A stretch of 64,000 nt of DNA from Leifsonia shinshuensis (GCF_014217625.1 NZ_CP043641.1:2108001-2172000); one strand, 5' to 3'. Numbered from the stretch's first letter, positions 26,774 to 36,444 are shown. Translations and numbers: made by a program. The notes: generated by a model not told the origin, from the letters alone.

Positions 26774-28177
26774 TCAGCGCGCCGCGCCCACCGCCTCCGC
26801 GTGCAGGTTCGCCCCGCCCCGATACCGCGTGCCGGGGTGCCGCTGCGGCAGCCGGCTGTGCCCGTCGCCGAACAACCGCTCCCGCAGCGTCCCCGACCGC
26901 TCCCCCTCCTGGGGCAGCCGTCCGCGCCTCCGCAGTTCGGGGACGACCAGCTCGGCGAAGTCGCGTGCCGTCTCGAACGAGTGGTACTGGCGGAGGTTGA
27001 TGCCGTCGAGGCCGTCCTCGTCCAGCCAGCGCTCGATCTCGTCCGCCACCGTCTTCGGGTCGCCGACCACCAGGAACCGGTCGTCGCGGCCGTTCTTGAT
27101 GAAGTCGAGGGCCTGGCCGACCGTCCTGTCCAGCGGCAGGAACGGCACCCGCTCGGCCGGGAACTCCGCCCGCGCCAGTGCCTCCCGCACGGTGATGTCG
27201 CGCGGGAACGCCGTGAGGTCGACGGGCAGGCTGCTGTGGGCCAGGATGCCGTCGAGGCTGGAGTGCTGCTGGTACAGCCTCCACTTGTCCTCGGCCTCCT
27301 CCGTCGTGCGGCCGACGATCACGCCCGCCATCGCGATGAACTTCACGTCGTCGCGCTGCCGGTCGTGGCGCGCGGCCGCGTCGCGCATCCCGTCCGCGTT
27401 GCGGCGGAACTCCTCGCTCGTGCGGCCGCCCGTGAAGACGACCTCCGCGTGCCGGCCGGCGAACTCGATCCCGGCGGGCGAGCCGGTCGCCTGGAACAGC
27501 ACGGGCGTGCGCTGCGGCGACGGGTGCACGATGTGGGGGCCTGCGACCCTGTGCCGCTCGCCGACGTGGTCGATGTAGCGCACCTTCGACGGGTCCGTGA
27601 AGACGCGCGCCTCCCGGTCGGCGATCACCGCGTCGTCGTCCCAGGAGCCCTCCCACAGCTTGTAGAGCACGTCCAGGTACTCCTCGGCGCGGCGGTAGCG
27701 CTCGTCGTGCGGCACTTCGTCGTCGAGCCCGAAGTTGCGGGCGGCGTTCGGGAGGTAGGAGGTGACGATGTTCCACCCGATCCGTCCCTTGGTCAGGTGA
27801 TCGAGGGTCGACATCCGGCGGGCGAACGCGAACGGCGGCTCGTACGTGGTCGAGAACGTCACCCCGAAACCGAGCCGGTCGGTGACGGCCGCCATCGCCG
27901 GGACGAGCAGCAGCGGGTCGAGGTTCGGGCTCTGCAGGCCCTCCCGCAGCGCGGTCTCGGGGCCGCCGCGGAACACGTCGTACGCGCCGATCACGTCTGC
28001 GAGGAAGATCCCGTCGAAGCCGCCGTGCTCCAGCAGCTGCGCGAGCTCCAGCCAGTAGTCGAGATCGGCGAAGCGCTCGCGGTTGTTGCCCGGCAGCGGC
28101 CAGAGGCCGTGCGTGATGTGGCTCACGCACGCCATCTCGAACAGGTTGACGAAGAGCTGCTTGGGTTCGGTGGTCAT
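26774..28177 (-). CDS. NtaA/SnaA/DszA-family FMN-dependent monooxygenase
   Basis: A 467-residue bacterial-luciferase-like flavin monooxygenase of the NtaA/SnaA/DszA branch (GRIGWNIVTSYLPNAARNFG, HPSPQRTPVLFQATGSPAGIEFA, VVGDPKTVADEIERWL). Relatives use reduced FMN to oxidise nitrilotriacetate, pristinamycin precursors or organosulfur compounds. ATG 28177 overlaps the stop of the transporter ATPase gene (ATGA). It is the last gene of an operon with a complete family-5 ABC importer, so it likely oxidises the imported compound. A flavin reductase must come from elsewhere. Confidence 0.9.
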   Translation of the reverse strand: MTTEPKQLFVNLFEMACVSHITHGLWPLPGNNRERFADLDYWLELAQLLEHGGFDGIFLADVIGAYDVFRGGPETALREGLQSPNLDPLLLVPAMAAVTDRLGFGVTFSTTYEPPFAFARRMSTLDHLTKGRIGWNIVTSYLPNAARNFGLDDEVPHDERYRRAEEYLDVLYKLWEGSWDDDAVIADREARVFTDPSKVRYIDHVGERHRVAGPHIVHPSPQRTPVLFQATGSPAGIEFAGRHAEVVFTGGRTSEEFRRNADGMRDAAARHDRQRDDVKFIAMAGVIVGRTTEEAEDKWRLYQQHSSLDGILAHSSLPVDLTAFPRDITVREALARAEFPAERVPFLPLDRTVGQALDFIKNGRDDRFLVVGDPKTVADEIERWLDEDGLDGINLRQYHSFETARDFAELVVPELRRRGRLPQEGERSGTLRERLFGDGHSRLPQRHPGTRYRGGANLHAEAVGAAR

Positions 28178-29940
28178 GCGTCGCCTTCCGGGGTTCTGCT
28201 GTCGCTGCGTGCGTCTCCGGCTCCCGGGGCGAACTCCGGGATCGCTGCGATCAGGTCACGAGTGTACGTCTGCTGGGGGCGCTCGAAGACGTCCTCGGCC
28301 GTCCCCTCCTCCACGACCCGGCCGTCCTTCATCACGAGCACGCGATCGCTGAGGTGGCTGATGACGCCGAGGTCGTGCGAGATGAAGAGGTAGGCGACGC
28401 CGGACGCGCGCTGGAGGGTGACGAGCAGGTCGAGGATCTGCGCCTGGATCGTGACGTCGAGCGCCGACACGGCCTCGTCGAGCACGATCACGTCGGGCCG
28501 CGGGGCGAGGGCGCGGGCGATGGCGACGCGCTGGCGCTGGCCTCCGGAGAGCTTCAGCGGGAAGCGCGGCAGCACCTCCTCACCCAGCCCGACCTGGCCG
28601 AGCAGCTCACGCACGCGGGCGTCGCGCGCGGCTCCGTCGGCGAAGCGCTCCGAGCGGAGGGCGTCGAGCAGGATGCGCTCGACGGTCCAGCGCGGGTCGA
28701 ACGAGCTCAGCGGATCCTGGTAGACGACAGAGATCCGACGGCGCAGCGCGCGGCGGCGGGACTCGGGCAGGGCCGACCACTCCTGGCCGAGCAACCGGAC
28801 GTCGCCACCGTCGAGGCGTTCGAGTCCGAGCGCGAGCTTGGCTGTCGTGCTCTTGCCCGAGCCGGACTCCCCCACGATGCCGAGCGTCTCGCCGGCGCGG
28901 AGGCTGAAGGTGACGCCGTCGACCGCGCGGGTGACGGTGCCGTCGGAGGTGTGGAAGCGCTTGGTGAGATCGCGGGCCTCCAGCACCGGTGCGCCGAGGG
29001 GAGGTCGCGGAGCGGGATCGGGTGAACCCGGGGTGAGCGCACGTCCGCGGGTGGCCTCGCCGGGGACCGCAGCGATCAGCGCGCGGGTGTACTCGTGCTC
29101 GGGATCGGCGAGCACACGCTCGGCGGGACCCTGCTCCAGCACGACGCCGCCGCGCATGACGAGGATGTGGTCGGCCAGCCGGGCGACGACGGACAGGTCG
29201 TGACTGATCAGGATGAGCGACGCACCGCGCTCCTTCATCGCCTCCAGCTGGGCGAGCACCTGCGCCTGCACCGTGACGTCGAGGGCGGTGGTCGGCTCGT
29301 CGGCGATCACGATGTCCGGGTCGAGCGCGATGGCGGAGGCGATCAGCGCGCGCTGGCGGAGGCCGCCGGAGAGCTGGTCGGGACGCTGACGCGCCCGGAC
29401 CTCCGGCGACGGGACGCCGACGCGCTCCAGGAGCTCGCGCACCCTGGCTTTCCGCGCGGCGCGGTCCCCCCAGCGGTGCAGCCGCAGCGCCTCCGCGATC
29501 TCCGCGCCGACCGGGCGCAGCGGATCGAGGGACACCAGCGCGTCCTGCAGGACGAAGCCGATATCCCGGCCGCGGACGCGACGCCACTGGCGCGGGGTGA
29601 AAGCGCGGGCGTCCTCGTGGTGAAGCTCGAGCTGGTCGGCCTCCACCGTCGCGGTGCGCCCGGCGAGGCCGACGAGGCTGCGCGCGGTGACCGACTTGCC
29701 GGACCCCGACTCGCCCACGATCGCGACGCACTGGCCGGGGAGGAGGTCGAAGGAGACGCCCTCGACGATGGGGCGGTGGACGCCGTCCACGGTGAAGCCG
29801 GTGCGGAGGTTGCGGACGCGCAGGCGCGCCGCGGGCCAGTCGAGGTTCGCGAGGTCGTCTGAGGTGGTGGCGGCCGGGTCGCCCGTGCTCGCGGCGCCCG
29901 TCCTCGCGGCCTCCACGGTCCCCTGCTCTGCGATGCTCAC
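28174..29940 (-). CDS. Dual ABC transporter ATP-binding protein (peptide/nickel type)
   Basis: A 588-residue fusion of two ATPase domains equivalent to OppD and OppF. The first has [22 protein letters not shown] and [12 protein letters not shown]; the second has [24 protein letters not shown] and [12 protein letters not shown]. The first signature has L instead of Q after LSGG. GTG 29940 gives a GTGA overlap with the permease gene and has GGGGAG five bases upstream. It energises the import of the substrate captured by the lipoprotein encoded at 31833-33470. Confidence 0.92.
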   Translation of the reverse strand: MSIAEQGTVEAARTGAASTGDPAATTSDDLANLDWPAARLRVRNLRTGFTVDGVHRPIVEGVSFDLLPGQCVAIVGESGSGKSVTARSLVGLAGRTATVEADQLELHHEDARAFTPRQWRRVRGRDIGFVLQDALVSLDPLRPVGAEIAEALRLHRWGDRAARKARVRELLERVGVPSPEVRARQRPDQLSGGLRQRALIASAIALDPDIVIADEPTTALDVTVQAQVLAQLEAMKERGASLILISHDLSVVARLADHILVMRGGVVLEQGPAERVLADPEHEYTRALIAAVPGEATRGRALTPGSPDPAPRPPLGAPVLEARDLTKRFHTSDGTVTRAVDGVTFSLRAGETLGIVGESGSGKSTTAKLALGLERLDGGDVRLLGQEWSALPESRRRALRRRISVVYQDPLSSFDPRWTVERILLDALRSERFADGAARDARVRELLGQVGLGEEVLPRFPLKLSGGQRQRVAIARALAPRPDVIVLDEAVSALDVTIQAQILDLLVTLQRASGVAYLFISHDLGVISHLSDRVLVMKDGRVVEEGTAEDVFERPQQTYTRDLIAAIPEFAPGAGDARSDSRTPEGDA

Positions 29941-30806
29941 GATCGCTCCCCTTTCTCCAGGCGCGCCTGGATGTGCCGGCCGATGGTGGTCGCGGCCAGG
30001 GCGACCGCGACGATGACGAGACCCGGGATGACGACCAGCCACCAGGCCGTGGTGAGGTAGGCGCGCCCCGCGTCGAGCAGCGCGCCCCACTCGGACGCGG
30101 GGGGCGCGACGCCCAGCCCGAGGAACGACAGGCTCGACGCCCACACGATGGACTGGCCGATCGACAGCGCGAACACGGCGACCAGCGGACGCAGCGCGTT
30201 CGGGAGGATGTGCGCGCGCACGATCCGCCAGCGCGAGTGCCCGAGGGCGGTCGCGGCCTCCACGTAGGCCGAGTTCCGCGCGCCGAGGATCTGGCCGCGG
30301 ATCATCCGCGCGTAACCCGGCGCGGTCCCGACGCCGACGGCGAGGACCTGCGTGGCCGCGCTCGGCCCGGCGATCGCGATCAGCAGCAACGCGAGCAGGA
30401 GGGCGGGGAACGCGAACAGGATCTCCACGAACCGGTCGATGACGACGGCGACCGGCTTGACGCCCAGCGCGGCGAGGGTGCCGAGGATCAGCGCCAGGCC
30501 GATGCTCACGGCCGCGGCTCCCACGCCGATGGTGAGTGAGTCGCGGGCGCCCCACACCACCCGGGTGTAGAGGTCGCGCCCCGATTCATCCGTACCGAAC
30601 GGGTGAGCCCAGCTCGGCGGCTGGAGGGCGGCACCATAGTCGACGGCGGTCGGAAGGTGAGTGGTGAGGAGCTGCGGGGCGATCACCGCGACGAGGAGCA
30701 GCGCCGCGAAGGCGACGGCGAGGTACAGCCCCCACGGAGCACGGGTGATCCGGGTGACCGCGGACGACGCGAGACGCTGATTCGAGGGTGAGGCGACGGA
30801 GGTCAT
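29937..30806 (-). CDS. ABC transporter permease (DppC/OppC type)
   Basis: A 289-residue inner-membrane permease. An N-terminal helix (LYLAVAFAALLLVAVIAP), the DESGRDLYTRVVWGARDSL segment typical of DppC proteins, and the EAA loop EAATALGHSRWRIVRAHILPN that docks to the ATPase are visible. ATG 30806 forms ATGA with the upstream permease stop; a longer open frame upstream is an overlap artefact. Confidence 0.92.
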   Translation of the reverse strand: MTSVASPSNQRLASSAVTRITRAPWGLYLAVAFAALLLVAVIAPQLLTTHLPTAVDYGAALQPPSWAHPFGTDESGRDLYTRVVWGARDSLTIGVGAAAVSIGLALILGTLAALGVKPVAVVIDRFVEILFAFPALLLALLLIAIAGPSAATQVLAVGVGTAPGYARMIRGQILGARNSAYVEAATALGHSRWRIVRAHILPNALRPLVAVFALSIGQSIVWASSLSFLGLGVAPPASEWGALLDAGRAYLTTAWWLVVIPGLVIVAVALAATTIGRHIQARLEKGERS

Positions 30807-31855
30807 GACAGCTCCAATCGGGGGTCGATCACCGTGTAGACGACGTCCACGATGAGGTTCGCCGCCACGTAGACCACGGCGACGAGGGTGACGATGCCGG
30901 TGACGACCGGCAGGTCCTGCGAGTTGACGGCCGTGACCAGCACCGAGCCGATCCCGGGCCGCGAGAAGATCGACTCCACGATCACCGCGCCGGAGAGCGT
31001 CGCGCCGAGCGCCCAGCCGGACAGGGTGACGGCGGGGATGACGGCGTGGCGGAGGACGTGCCGCAGCCGGATCCCCCACTCCCCCATGCCGCGCATCCGG
31101 GCCGACAGCACGAACGGCTGGTCGAGCGAGCGCTCGAACTCGGTGCGCACGCTCTGCGCCATGAATCCGGCGAGCGGGATCGCGAGCGTCAGCGCAGGCA
31201 GCACGATCCCGTTCGGGGACGAGCCGCTGATGATCGGGAACCAGCGCAGCCCCAGCCCGAAGACCAGCAGGAGGATGATGCCGAGCCAGTAGGCCGGGAG
31301 GCCCGCGGTGACGACGTCCACGGTCGAGCCGATCGCTCCGACGCGCGGACCGCGCCCGGCGGTGAGGGTGACCCAGACGACCATGATCACCCAGGCCAGG
31401 GCGATAGCTGTCACCGAGAGGGTGACCGTGTTGCCGAGCTGCTCGCCGATGATGGCGGTGACCGGGCGATACTGCTGGTACGAGGTCCCGAAGTCACCTG
31501 CGACCAGCCCGCGCAAGTAGTCGAGGTACTGCAGGATGACCGGACGGGCGAGGCCGTACTGGGCACGGATCTGCTCCAGCTCGGCCGGGGTCCGCAGCTG
31601 CACCTGGCCGGCGCGGATGTTGAGGATGGTCGTCGCCCGGTCGCCTGGCAGGGCGAGCTGGGCGAAGAACGCCACGGTCGCCGCGCCCCAGAGGACCACG
31701 ACCGCCGCGCCGACCTTCTTCAGGAGGGTGAGGGCGACGGCCCGGCCGCGCCGGGTGCGGACGGTCGTGAGGACCGCCGCGCCGCCCGGTGCGGCCTCCG
31801 CGTCAGCGACCGCCGGCTCGCTCGGTGCGAGCTCACTTGGTGAGATACGCGTCAT
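30803..31855 (-). CDS. ABC transporter permease (DppB/OppB type)
   Basis: A 350-residue permease with a leading helix (KKVGAAVVVLWGAATVAFFAQL), the LPGD segment, an EAA-like loop (LSARMRGMGEWGIRLRHVLRHA) and the SGAVIVESIFSRPGIGSVLV motif of DppB proteins. ATG 31855 overlaps the 3' end of the binding-protein gene by about 23 bases; no better start was found. The N-terminal 35 residues are Pro/Ala/Glu-rich and probably cytoplasmic. Confidence 0.9.
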   Translation of the reverse strand: MTRISPSELAPSEPAVADAEAAPGGAAVLTTVRTRRGRAVALTLLKKVGAAVVVLWGAATVAFFAQLALPGDRATTILNIRAGQVQLRTPAELEQIRAQYGLARPVILQYLDYLRGLVAGDFGTSYQQYRPVTAIIGEQLGNTVTLSVTAIALAWVIMVVWVTLTAGRGPRVGAIGSTVDVVTAGLPAYWLGIILLLVFGLGLRWFPIISGSSPNGIVLPALTLAIPLAGFMAQSVRTEFERSLDQPFVLSARMRGMGEWGIRLRHVLRHAVIPAVTLSGWALGATLSGAVIVESIFSRPGIGSVLVTAVNSQDLPVVTGIVTLVAVVYVAANLIVDVVYTVIDPRLELS

Positions 31856-33470
31856 AGAACGTCGGTCCTCCCTGTGCGTGCTCCTGCCAGACGTCGTGGA
31901 GCTTGGGCGAGACGGCGAGCGTGCTCAGCCGGTCGTAGACGCCGATCGACAGCGCGTGCTGCGCGATGTAGTCCTGCGCCTTCTGGTAGTCGGCGTTCTG
32001 CTGCTCGACGGTGGCCGCCGAGTTGCCGTCGAGGATGTACTGCGCGAGCACCGGGTCGTTGGCGAAGGCGCTGTTGCTGTAGTTCGGGTCGTCGGCGGTG
32101 GACGGCCTCCAGTTGATGTAGAGGATGCCCGCGGTGACGCTCGTCCAGTAGCCGGCCTGGAGGTCGTAGGCGTCCGGTCCCGAGTACTTGCCGGAGAAGA
32201 ACTCGCTCTGCGGGACGGGGATGAGCTTGACGTCGAAGCCGACCTTGCTCGCCTGCCCCTTCACCCCCTGCAGGATGGCGGCGCCGTCGGCGTTGATGAT
32301 CGAGCCGGCGCCGTACGGCAGGCGCACGGTCAGCGGCTGGCCGTTCTTCACCCGCACACCGTCGGAGTTCTTCTGGCTCCAGCCGGCGGCGTCGAGGAGC
32401 GCGTTCGCCTTCTTCACGTCCTGCGTGTACCAGGCCGCCGCCTTCTGGCTGTAGCCCGGGGTCGCCTGACTGACGCCGCCGTTGCCCTCCGACGGGATGA
32501 CCCCGCGGCCGATCGTGTTCACGATCTGCGGCCGGTCCAGGCTGTACGCGAACGCCTGGCGCACCTGCTCGTCGGTGAACGGGCCCTTCGCCGTATTGAA
32601 CGAGATCTGCTGCGGCCGGCCCGGGGTGACGAACTTCTCGAGCTGGTAGCCGCCGGCCTTCAGCACGCTCCACTGCACGGAGGGCACATCGTAGATCGCG
32701 TCGACCTGGCCGCCCTGCAGCGCCGCGACGCGGGTGGTCGGGTCGGCGACGAACTTCCAGTCGATCGTGTCGACGTAGGCCGGTCCGGTGTGCTTCGCGT
32801 TCGCGGGCGGGGACGTGTAGTCCTTGTTCTTCTTGAGGATGATGTCCTGGCCGCGGTTCCACTTGTCGACCGTGAACGCGCCGGAGCCGATCGGGGCCTC
32901 GCAGTTCTGCTCCTTCGTGCGGGTCTCGAGCGCGTGCTGCGACTGGATGCCGAAATAGCCCTGGGTGAGGTTGTCGGCGAGCCGCGGGTACGGGCGGGAC
33001 AGGTCGATCTGGAGCGTCTGGTCGTCGACGGCCTTGGCATCCTTGTAGTAGCCGTCGAGCCAGACTTTCGCGGTGGTGTTCCCGCCCTTCACCCAGTAGT
33101 CGAAGTTGTAGGCGACGGCCGCGGCGGTGAGCGGCGTCCCGTCGGTGAACTTCACCCCCTTCTTCAGGGTGAAGGTCCAGGTGAGGCCGTCGTCGGACTG
33201 CTTCCACGCGGTGGCGAGCCACGGCACGACCTTGTGGTTCTCATCGAGCGAGGTCAGGTTGTCGAGCACCTGGTACGAGAGGTAGGCCTGCTCGATCCAG
33301 CCGCCGAACACGCAGGCGGGCTCCTGCTGGTGGGCGTAGACGATGGTGCCGCCGTCGACCTTCTGGCCGCCGGTCGCGGCGTTGGAGGCGCCGGCGCACG
33401 CGGCGAGCGCCAGCACACCGGTGAGCGCGACGGCGGCGCCGGCGAGGGTGCGGAGAGAACGGGAACGCAT
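31833..33470 (-). CDS. Extracellular solute-binding lipoprotein, family 5
   Basis: A 545-residue SBP_bac_5 protein. The signal peptide with lipobox (TGVLALAACAGAS) ends in a lipidation cysteine near residue 25. Family features include NFDYWVKGG, YFGIQSQHALETRT and FNTAKGPFTDEQVRQAFAYS. ATG 33470 with GGAG upstream is the start; an in-frame extension upstream is unlikely. First gene of the importer/monooxygenase operon. Family members bind peptides, opines, nickel or small organic compounds; substrate unknown. Confidence 0.9.
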   Translation of the reverse strand: MRSRSLRTLAGAAVALTGVLALAACAGASNAATGGQKVDGGTIVYAHQQEPACVFGGWIEQAYLSYQVLDNLTSLDENHKVVPWLATAWKQSDDGLTWTFTLKKGVKFTDGTPLTAAAVAYNFDYWVKGGNTTAKVWLDGYYKDAKAVDDQTLQIDLSRPYPRLADNLTQGYFGIQSQHALETRTKEQNCEAPIGSGAFTVDKWNRGQDIILKKNKDYTSPPANAKHTGPAYVDTIDWKFVADPTTRVAALQGGQVDAIYDVPSVQWSVLKAGGYQLEKFVTPGRPQQISFNTAKGPFTDEQVRQAFAYSLDRPQIVNTIGRGVIPSEGNGGVSQATPGYSQKAAAWYTQDVKKANALLDAAGWSQKNSDGVRVKNGQPLTVRLPYGAGSIINADGAAILQGVKGQASKVGFDVKLIPVPQSEFFSGKYSGPDAYDLQAGYWTSVTAGILYINWRPSTADDPNYSNSAFANDPVLAQYILDGNSAATVEQQNADYQKAQDYIAQHALSIGVYDRLSTLAVSPKLHDVWQEHAQGGPTFYDAYLTK

Positions 33471-33688
33471 GGAGACTCCTGGAATGCATCGGATGCGGGA
33501 CGGGATGCAGCCCAGGATGCGGGCGGACCGCAACCGCGGTCGAGCCGGCGTGACACTGTGTTGCGCGGGTGAAACGGGGCGTCATGGAAGGTGGCGCGGA
33601 GGGTGAGGGTGTGGGATGCGCGCGGGTGGACGCACGAAACCGGAACCGGGCGATCGACCGTGTCGGCGGCCCGCGGTAACGTCACCGC

Positions 33689-34228
33689 GTGACCGAGCCG
33701 TGCTCGCTCTGCGGAGCGCCCGCCCATCCCGGGGCGCCGCTCGAGCTGTGCCTCGCGCACCTGCTGGAGGCGCACGAGTGGGTGGAGGGCGAGTACGGCC
33801 GGACCGATCTGCTCCCGTCGCCGTGCGCGTTCTGCGGTTCGCGGCTGGGCGTGCGGTACCCGTCCGGCTGGCTCTGCGCCATCTGCGAGTGGAGGGTGGG
33901 CGAGCCGCCGCCCGACGGCGCCCGCGCGTCGCGCGTCGACGTGGTCTACTACCTCCGCTACCGCGACCGCATCAAGATCGGCACGACGGCCAACCCGGCA
34001 CAGCGCTTCGCGAGCCTCCCGCACGACGAAGTGCTCGCCTTCGAACGCGGCGACCGCGCCGTGGAGCAGCAGCGCCACGCCGAGTTCGCGGCGCTGCGCA
34101 TCCCCGGGACCGAGTGGTTCGAGACCGACGCCGGCCTCCTGGCGCACGTCGCCGCCCTGCAGACCGGGGTCACGGACCCGTGGCTGCTGCTTGCCCGCTG
34201 GCGCAGCGAGGCGGCCGCCCGCGCCTGA
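33689..34228 (+). CDS. Zinc-ribbon-like plus GIY-YIG nuclease-domain protein
   Basis: A 179-residue protein. The N-terminal half has cysteine pairs CSLC (5-8), CAFC (46-49) and CAIC, suggesting a zinc-binding module. The C-terminal half (VVYYLRYRDRIKIGTTANPAQRFASL, then EQQRHAEFAALRIPGTEWFE) matches the MUG113/T5orf172 branch of GIY-YIG nucleases. The GIY and YIG positions read YYL and IKIG, and R106 and E149-like residues are retained. The start is GTG 33689. It stands alone, divergent from the ABC importer. Role unknown. Confidence 0.75.
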   Translation: MTEPCSLCGAPAHPGAPLELCLAHLLEAHEWVEGEYGRTDLLPSPCAFCGSRLGVRYPSGWLCAICEWRVGEPPPDGARASRVDVVYYLRYRDRIKIGTTANPAQRFASLPHDEVLAFERGDRAVEQQRHAEFAALRIPGTEWFETDAGLLAHVAALQTGVTDPWLLLARWRSEAAARA

Positions 34229-34234
34229 GGCGGC

Positions 34235-34365
34235 GCCAACGGAGGAGCCCGGCGACGACACGCCGCTCCCGGACAGCCAGCGGAGGAGATCCGCACCAGG
34301 TGCGCGTGGATGTCCTCCGTTGGCCGCGTTTCGGTGCCCGAAACCACCCGATCTCCTCCGTTGGC
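34235..34365. repeat. Intergenic palindromic repeat cluster A
   Basis: Four copies of a short motif, CTCCTCCGTTGGC or its complement GCCAACGGAGGAG, at about 34235 (complement), 34276 (complement, GCCAGCGGAGGAG), 34313 and 34354 (direct). The same motif recurs at 42031-42318. The orientation alternates, allowing hairpins. Confidence 0.7.
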
Positions 34366-34482
34366 GACGTCCGGTACTCCGGAGTGTCGGCGCGACGCGG
34401 CGCGAGGGTGTCCGTTCGAACGGGGATCCGCGGCCGTGGCGGCCGGTACTCCGGAGTTGGTGACGGAGGCTGGGCGCGCCGC

Positions 34483-34525
34483 AACTCCGGAGACCCGCGC
34501 CATGCGGGCGCGGGTCTCCGTAGTT
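34483..34525. terminator. Strong hairpin between convergent genes
   Basis: CGGAGACCCGCGC (34488-34500) pairs perfectly with GCGCGGGTCTCCG (34508-34520) around a seven-base loop, and after one mismatch AACT pairs with AGTT. It lies between the convergent GIY-YIG and MFS genes; no long U-tract, but a good bidirectional terminator candidate. Confidence 0.55.
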
Positions 34526-34572
34526 ACGATCGATTTCCCGGTTGCGGAGGCAGGTTCTCCGGAGTTGCCGGC

Positions 34573-36258
34573 CTACGCCGCGGAGGCGGCGGGTTCGGCC
34601 GGGCGGTCTGCCTCGACCTTCTCCACGAGCCGCGCCATCTCCGCGGCTTCCGCCGCGGCTGCGATGGCGAGTGGGATCACGGGCTCCGCGGCCGAGAAGT
34701 TGGGCGCCTGCGCCGCGGCCACGACGGCCGGCTCGGCAGCGCGAACCGGCTCCACCGCAGCCCGGCTCGGCTCCCCCGCAGCGCGGCTCGGCTCCGACTC
34801 GGCGGCCTCGCCTTCCAGCCGCGCCAGCCCGGCCACCGCGGCCAGCTCGGCCGCGACCGCAGCGTCCGCCGCCGCACGGGCCGTCCGCGACCGCATCACC
34901 ACCGCCGCGACCACCGTGACCACCGCCGCCCCGAACGCCAGCACCCCCGCCGTCGCGAAGCCCTCGGTGTAGCCGGTCTCCGCCGGCAGGCCGCCCGCGC
35001 CGAGCGTCCCGGTGACCAGCGCAGTCATCACCGCCGCGCCGATCGCCGAGCCCACAGTGCGGAGGTTGGCGTTCATCCCGCTGGCGACACCGGTCTGCGT
35101 CGCCGGGACGCTCTGCACGACCACGCTCGTGATCGCCGCGTAGATCAGGCCCAGGCCGATCCCGAACACTCCGGAGGCGGTGGCGACCGCGGCCAGCGAG
35201 CCGTGCAGGAACGCCAGCGACAGGCTCGATCCGGCCATGACGGTCGCCGCGATCACGATCTGGGTGCGGAAGCCGAGCCAGCGCTCCAGCGGTCCGCTGA
35301 GGAAGCCGGTCACGGCCATTGTCACGAGCATCGGCAGCATCAGGAGGCCGGACTCCGCGACGGTCGCGCCCAGGCCGTAGCCCGTGGAGACCGGGGTCTG
35401 CACGAAGCGCGGGAAGAAGGCGAACACCGCGAACATGGCTGCGCCGATGAAGATCGCGGCGGCGTTCATCGACCAGACGCCGGGCTCGCGCATGAGGCGC
35501 ATGTCGACCAGCGGGTGACGAGAGCGCAGCTCCACGACCACCCAGGCGGCGAGCAGCACCGCAGCGAGCGCGAACAGCCCGATCACGACCGGCGACGACC
35601 AGCCCCACTGCGCGCCCGTGCTGAGCGGCAGCAGGAGGGCGATCAGCCAGCCCGAGAGCAGCGCGGCCGACCACGGGTTGACGCCTCCGGTCGCGCGAGT
35701 GGGCGACTCGGGGATGATCACGAGGGCGAGCACGGCGGCGGTGACGGTCAGTGCGACCGGGACCAGGAAGAGCCCGCGCCAGCTCAGCGCCGCGGCGAGG
35801 GGACCCGCGAGCACGGTGCCGAGGCCGCTGCCGATCGCGATGATCGAGGCGATCGCGCCGATGGCCGACGGGAGGCGGTGCGGCGGGAACTCGTCGCGGA
35901 TGATGCCGAACGCGAGCGGGAACATCGCCCCGCCGAGACCCTGGACGACGCGGCCGGCGATGAGGACGCCGATGGACGGCGCGACGGCGGCGATCACGCT
36001 GCCGAGCGCCACGGCCAGGAGGGCGAGCACGAAGATGCGGCGCTTGCCGACCAGGTCGCCGACGCGGCCGAGCAGGGGCGTGGCGACGGCGGCGGCGATC
36101 AGCCAGGCGGTCATGGTCCAGGTGACGCCGGCGGTGGTGGTGTGGAGGTCCTGCTGGATGACCGGCAGGACCGGGACGACGAGCGACTGGAGCGTCGCGA
36201 AGGAGGCCACGCTCAACGCCAGGACGGCGAAGGTGGCGGATGGACGGGATCGAGACAT
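34573..36258 (-). CDS. MFS transporter, DHA2 drug-exporter type
   Basis: A 561-residue major facilitator protein. Motif A-like GRVGDLVGKRRIF follows TM2, motif C-like GSGLGTVLAGPLAAALSWRGLFLV lies in TM5, and about 14 hydrophobic segments suggest the DHA2 drug:proton antiporter group. After the last helix the protein carries about 90 residues rich in Ala and Glu, predicted cytoplasmic and low in complexity. ATG 36258 is the start. It is divergent from a TetR gene with repeated operators between, so expression is probably ligand-induced. Confidence 0.9.
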   Translation of the reverse strand: MSRSRPSATFAVLALSVASFATLQSLVVPVLPVIQQDLHTTTAGVTWTMTAWLIAAAVATPLLGRVGDLVGKRRIFVLALLAVALGSVIAAVAPSIGVLIAGRVVQGLGGAMFPLAFGIIRDEFPPHRLPSAIGAIASIIAIGSGLGTVLAGPLAAALSWRGLFLVPVALTVTAAVLALVIIPESPTRATGGVNPWSAALLSGWLIALLLPLSTGAQWGWSSPVVIGLFALAAVLLAAWVVVELRSRHPLVDMRLMREPGVWSMNAAAIFIGAAMFAVFAFFPRFVQTPVSTGYGLGATVAESGLLMLPMLVTMAVTGFLSGPLERWLGFRTQIVIAATVMAGSSLSLAFLHGSLAAVATASGVFGIGLGLIYAAITSVVVQSVPATQTGVASGMNANLRTVGSAIGAAVMTALVTGTLGAGGLPAETGYTEGFATAGVLAFGAAVVTVVAAVVMRSRTARAAADAAVAAELAAVAGLARLEGEAAESEPSRAAGEPSRAAVEPVRAAEPAVVAAAQAPNFSAAEPVIPLAIAAAAEAAEMARLVEKVEADRPAEPAASAA

Positions 36259-36337
36259 GGGGTACGGTCTTCCGTTTCTCGAAGGGAGCTCGACGTGTGG
36301 TCGAGCAGGTGAATCTCTGCTGAAGAGGAGTTACAAT

Positions 36338-36403
36338 TGGAGGGAGGCTCCGTTCGGAGGGTGCCTCCGGTTACATCGAATACGATACCGGAGGGTGCCT
36401 CCG
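36338..36403. promoter_or_regulatory. TetR operator repeats between MFS and TetR genes
   Basis: CGGAGG-GTG-CCTCCG occurs perfectly at 36355-36369 and 36389-36403, with a degenerate copy TGGAGG-GAG-GCTCCG at about 36338-36352. The perfect palindromes lie upstream of the GTG of the regulator and are probable autoregulatory sites. TACAAT (36332-36337) may be a -10 element. Confidence 0.7.
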
Positions 36404-36444
36404 TTTCGCAACCCTCAGTTTCGCCAACCCGGAAGGACCGAGCC

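Noticed and set aside
33471..33688. Riboswitch in the leader of the binding-protein operon
   Set aside because: Some GGATGCGGG repeats are visible, but no known aptamer consensus was recognised.
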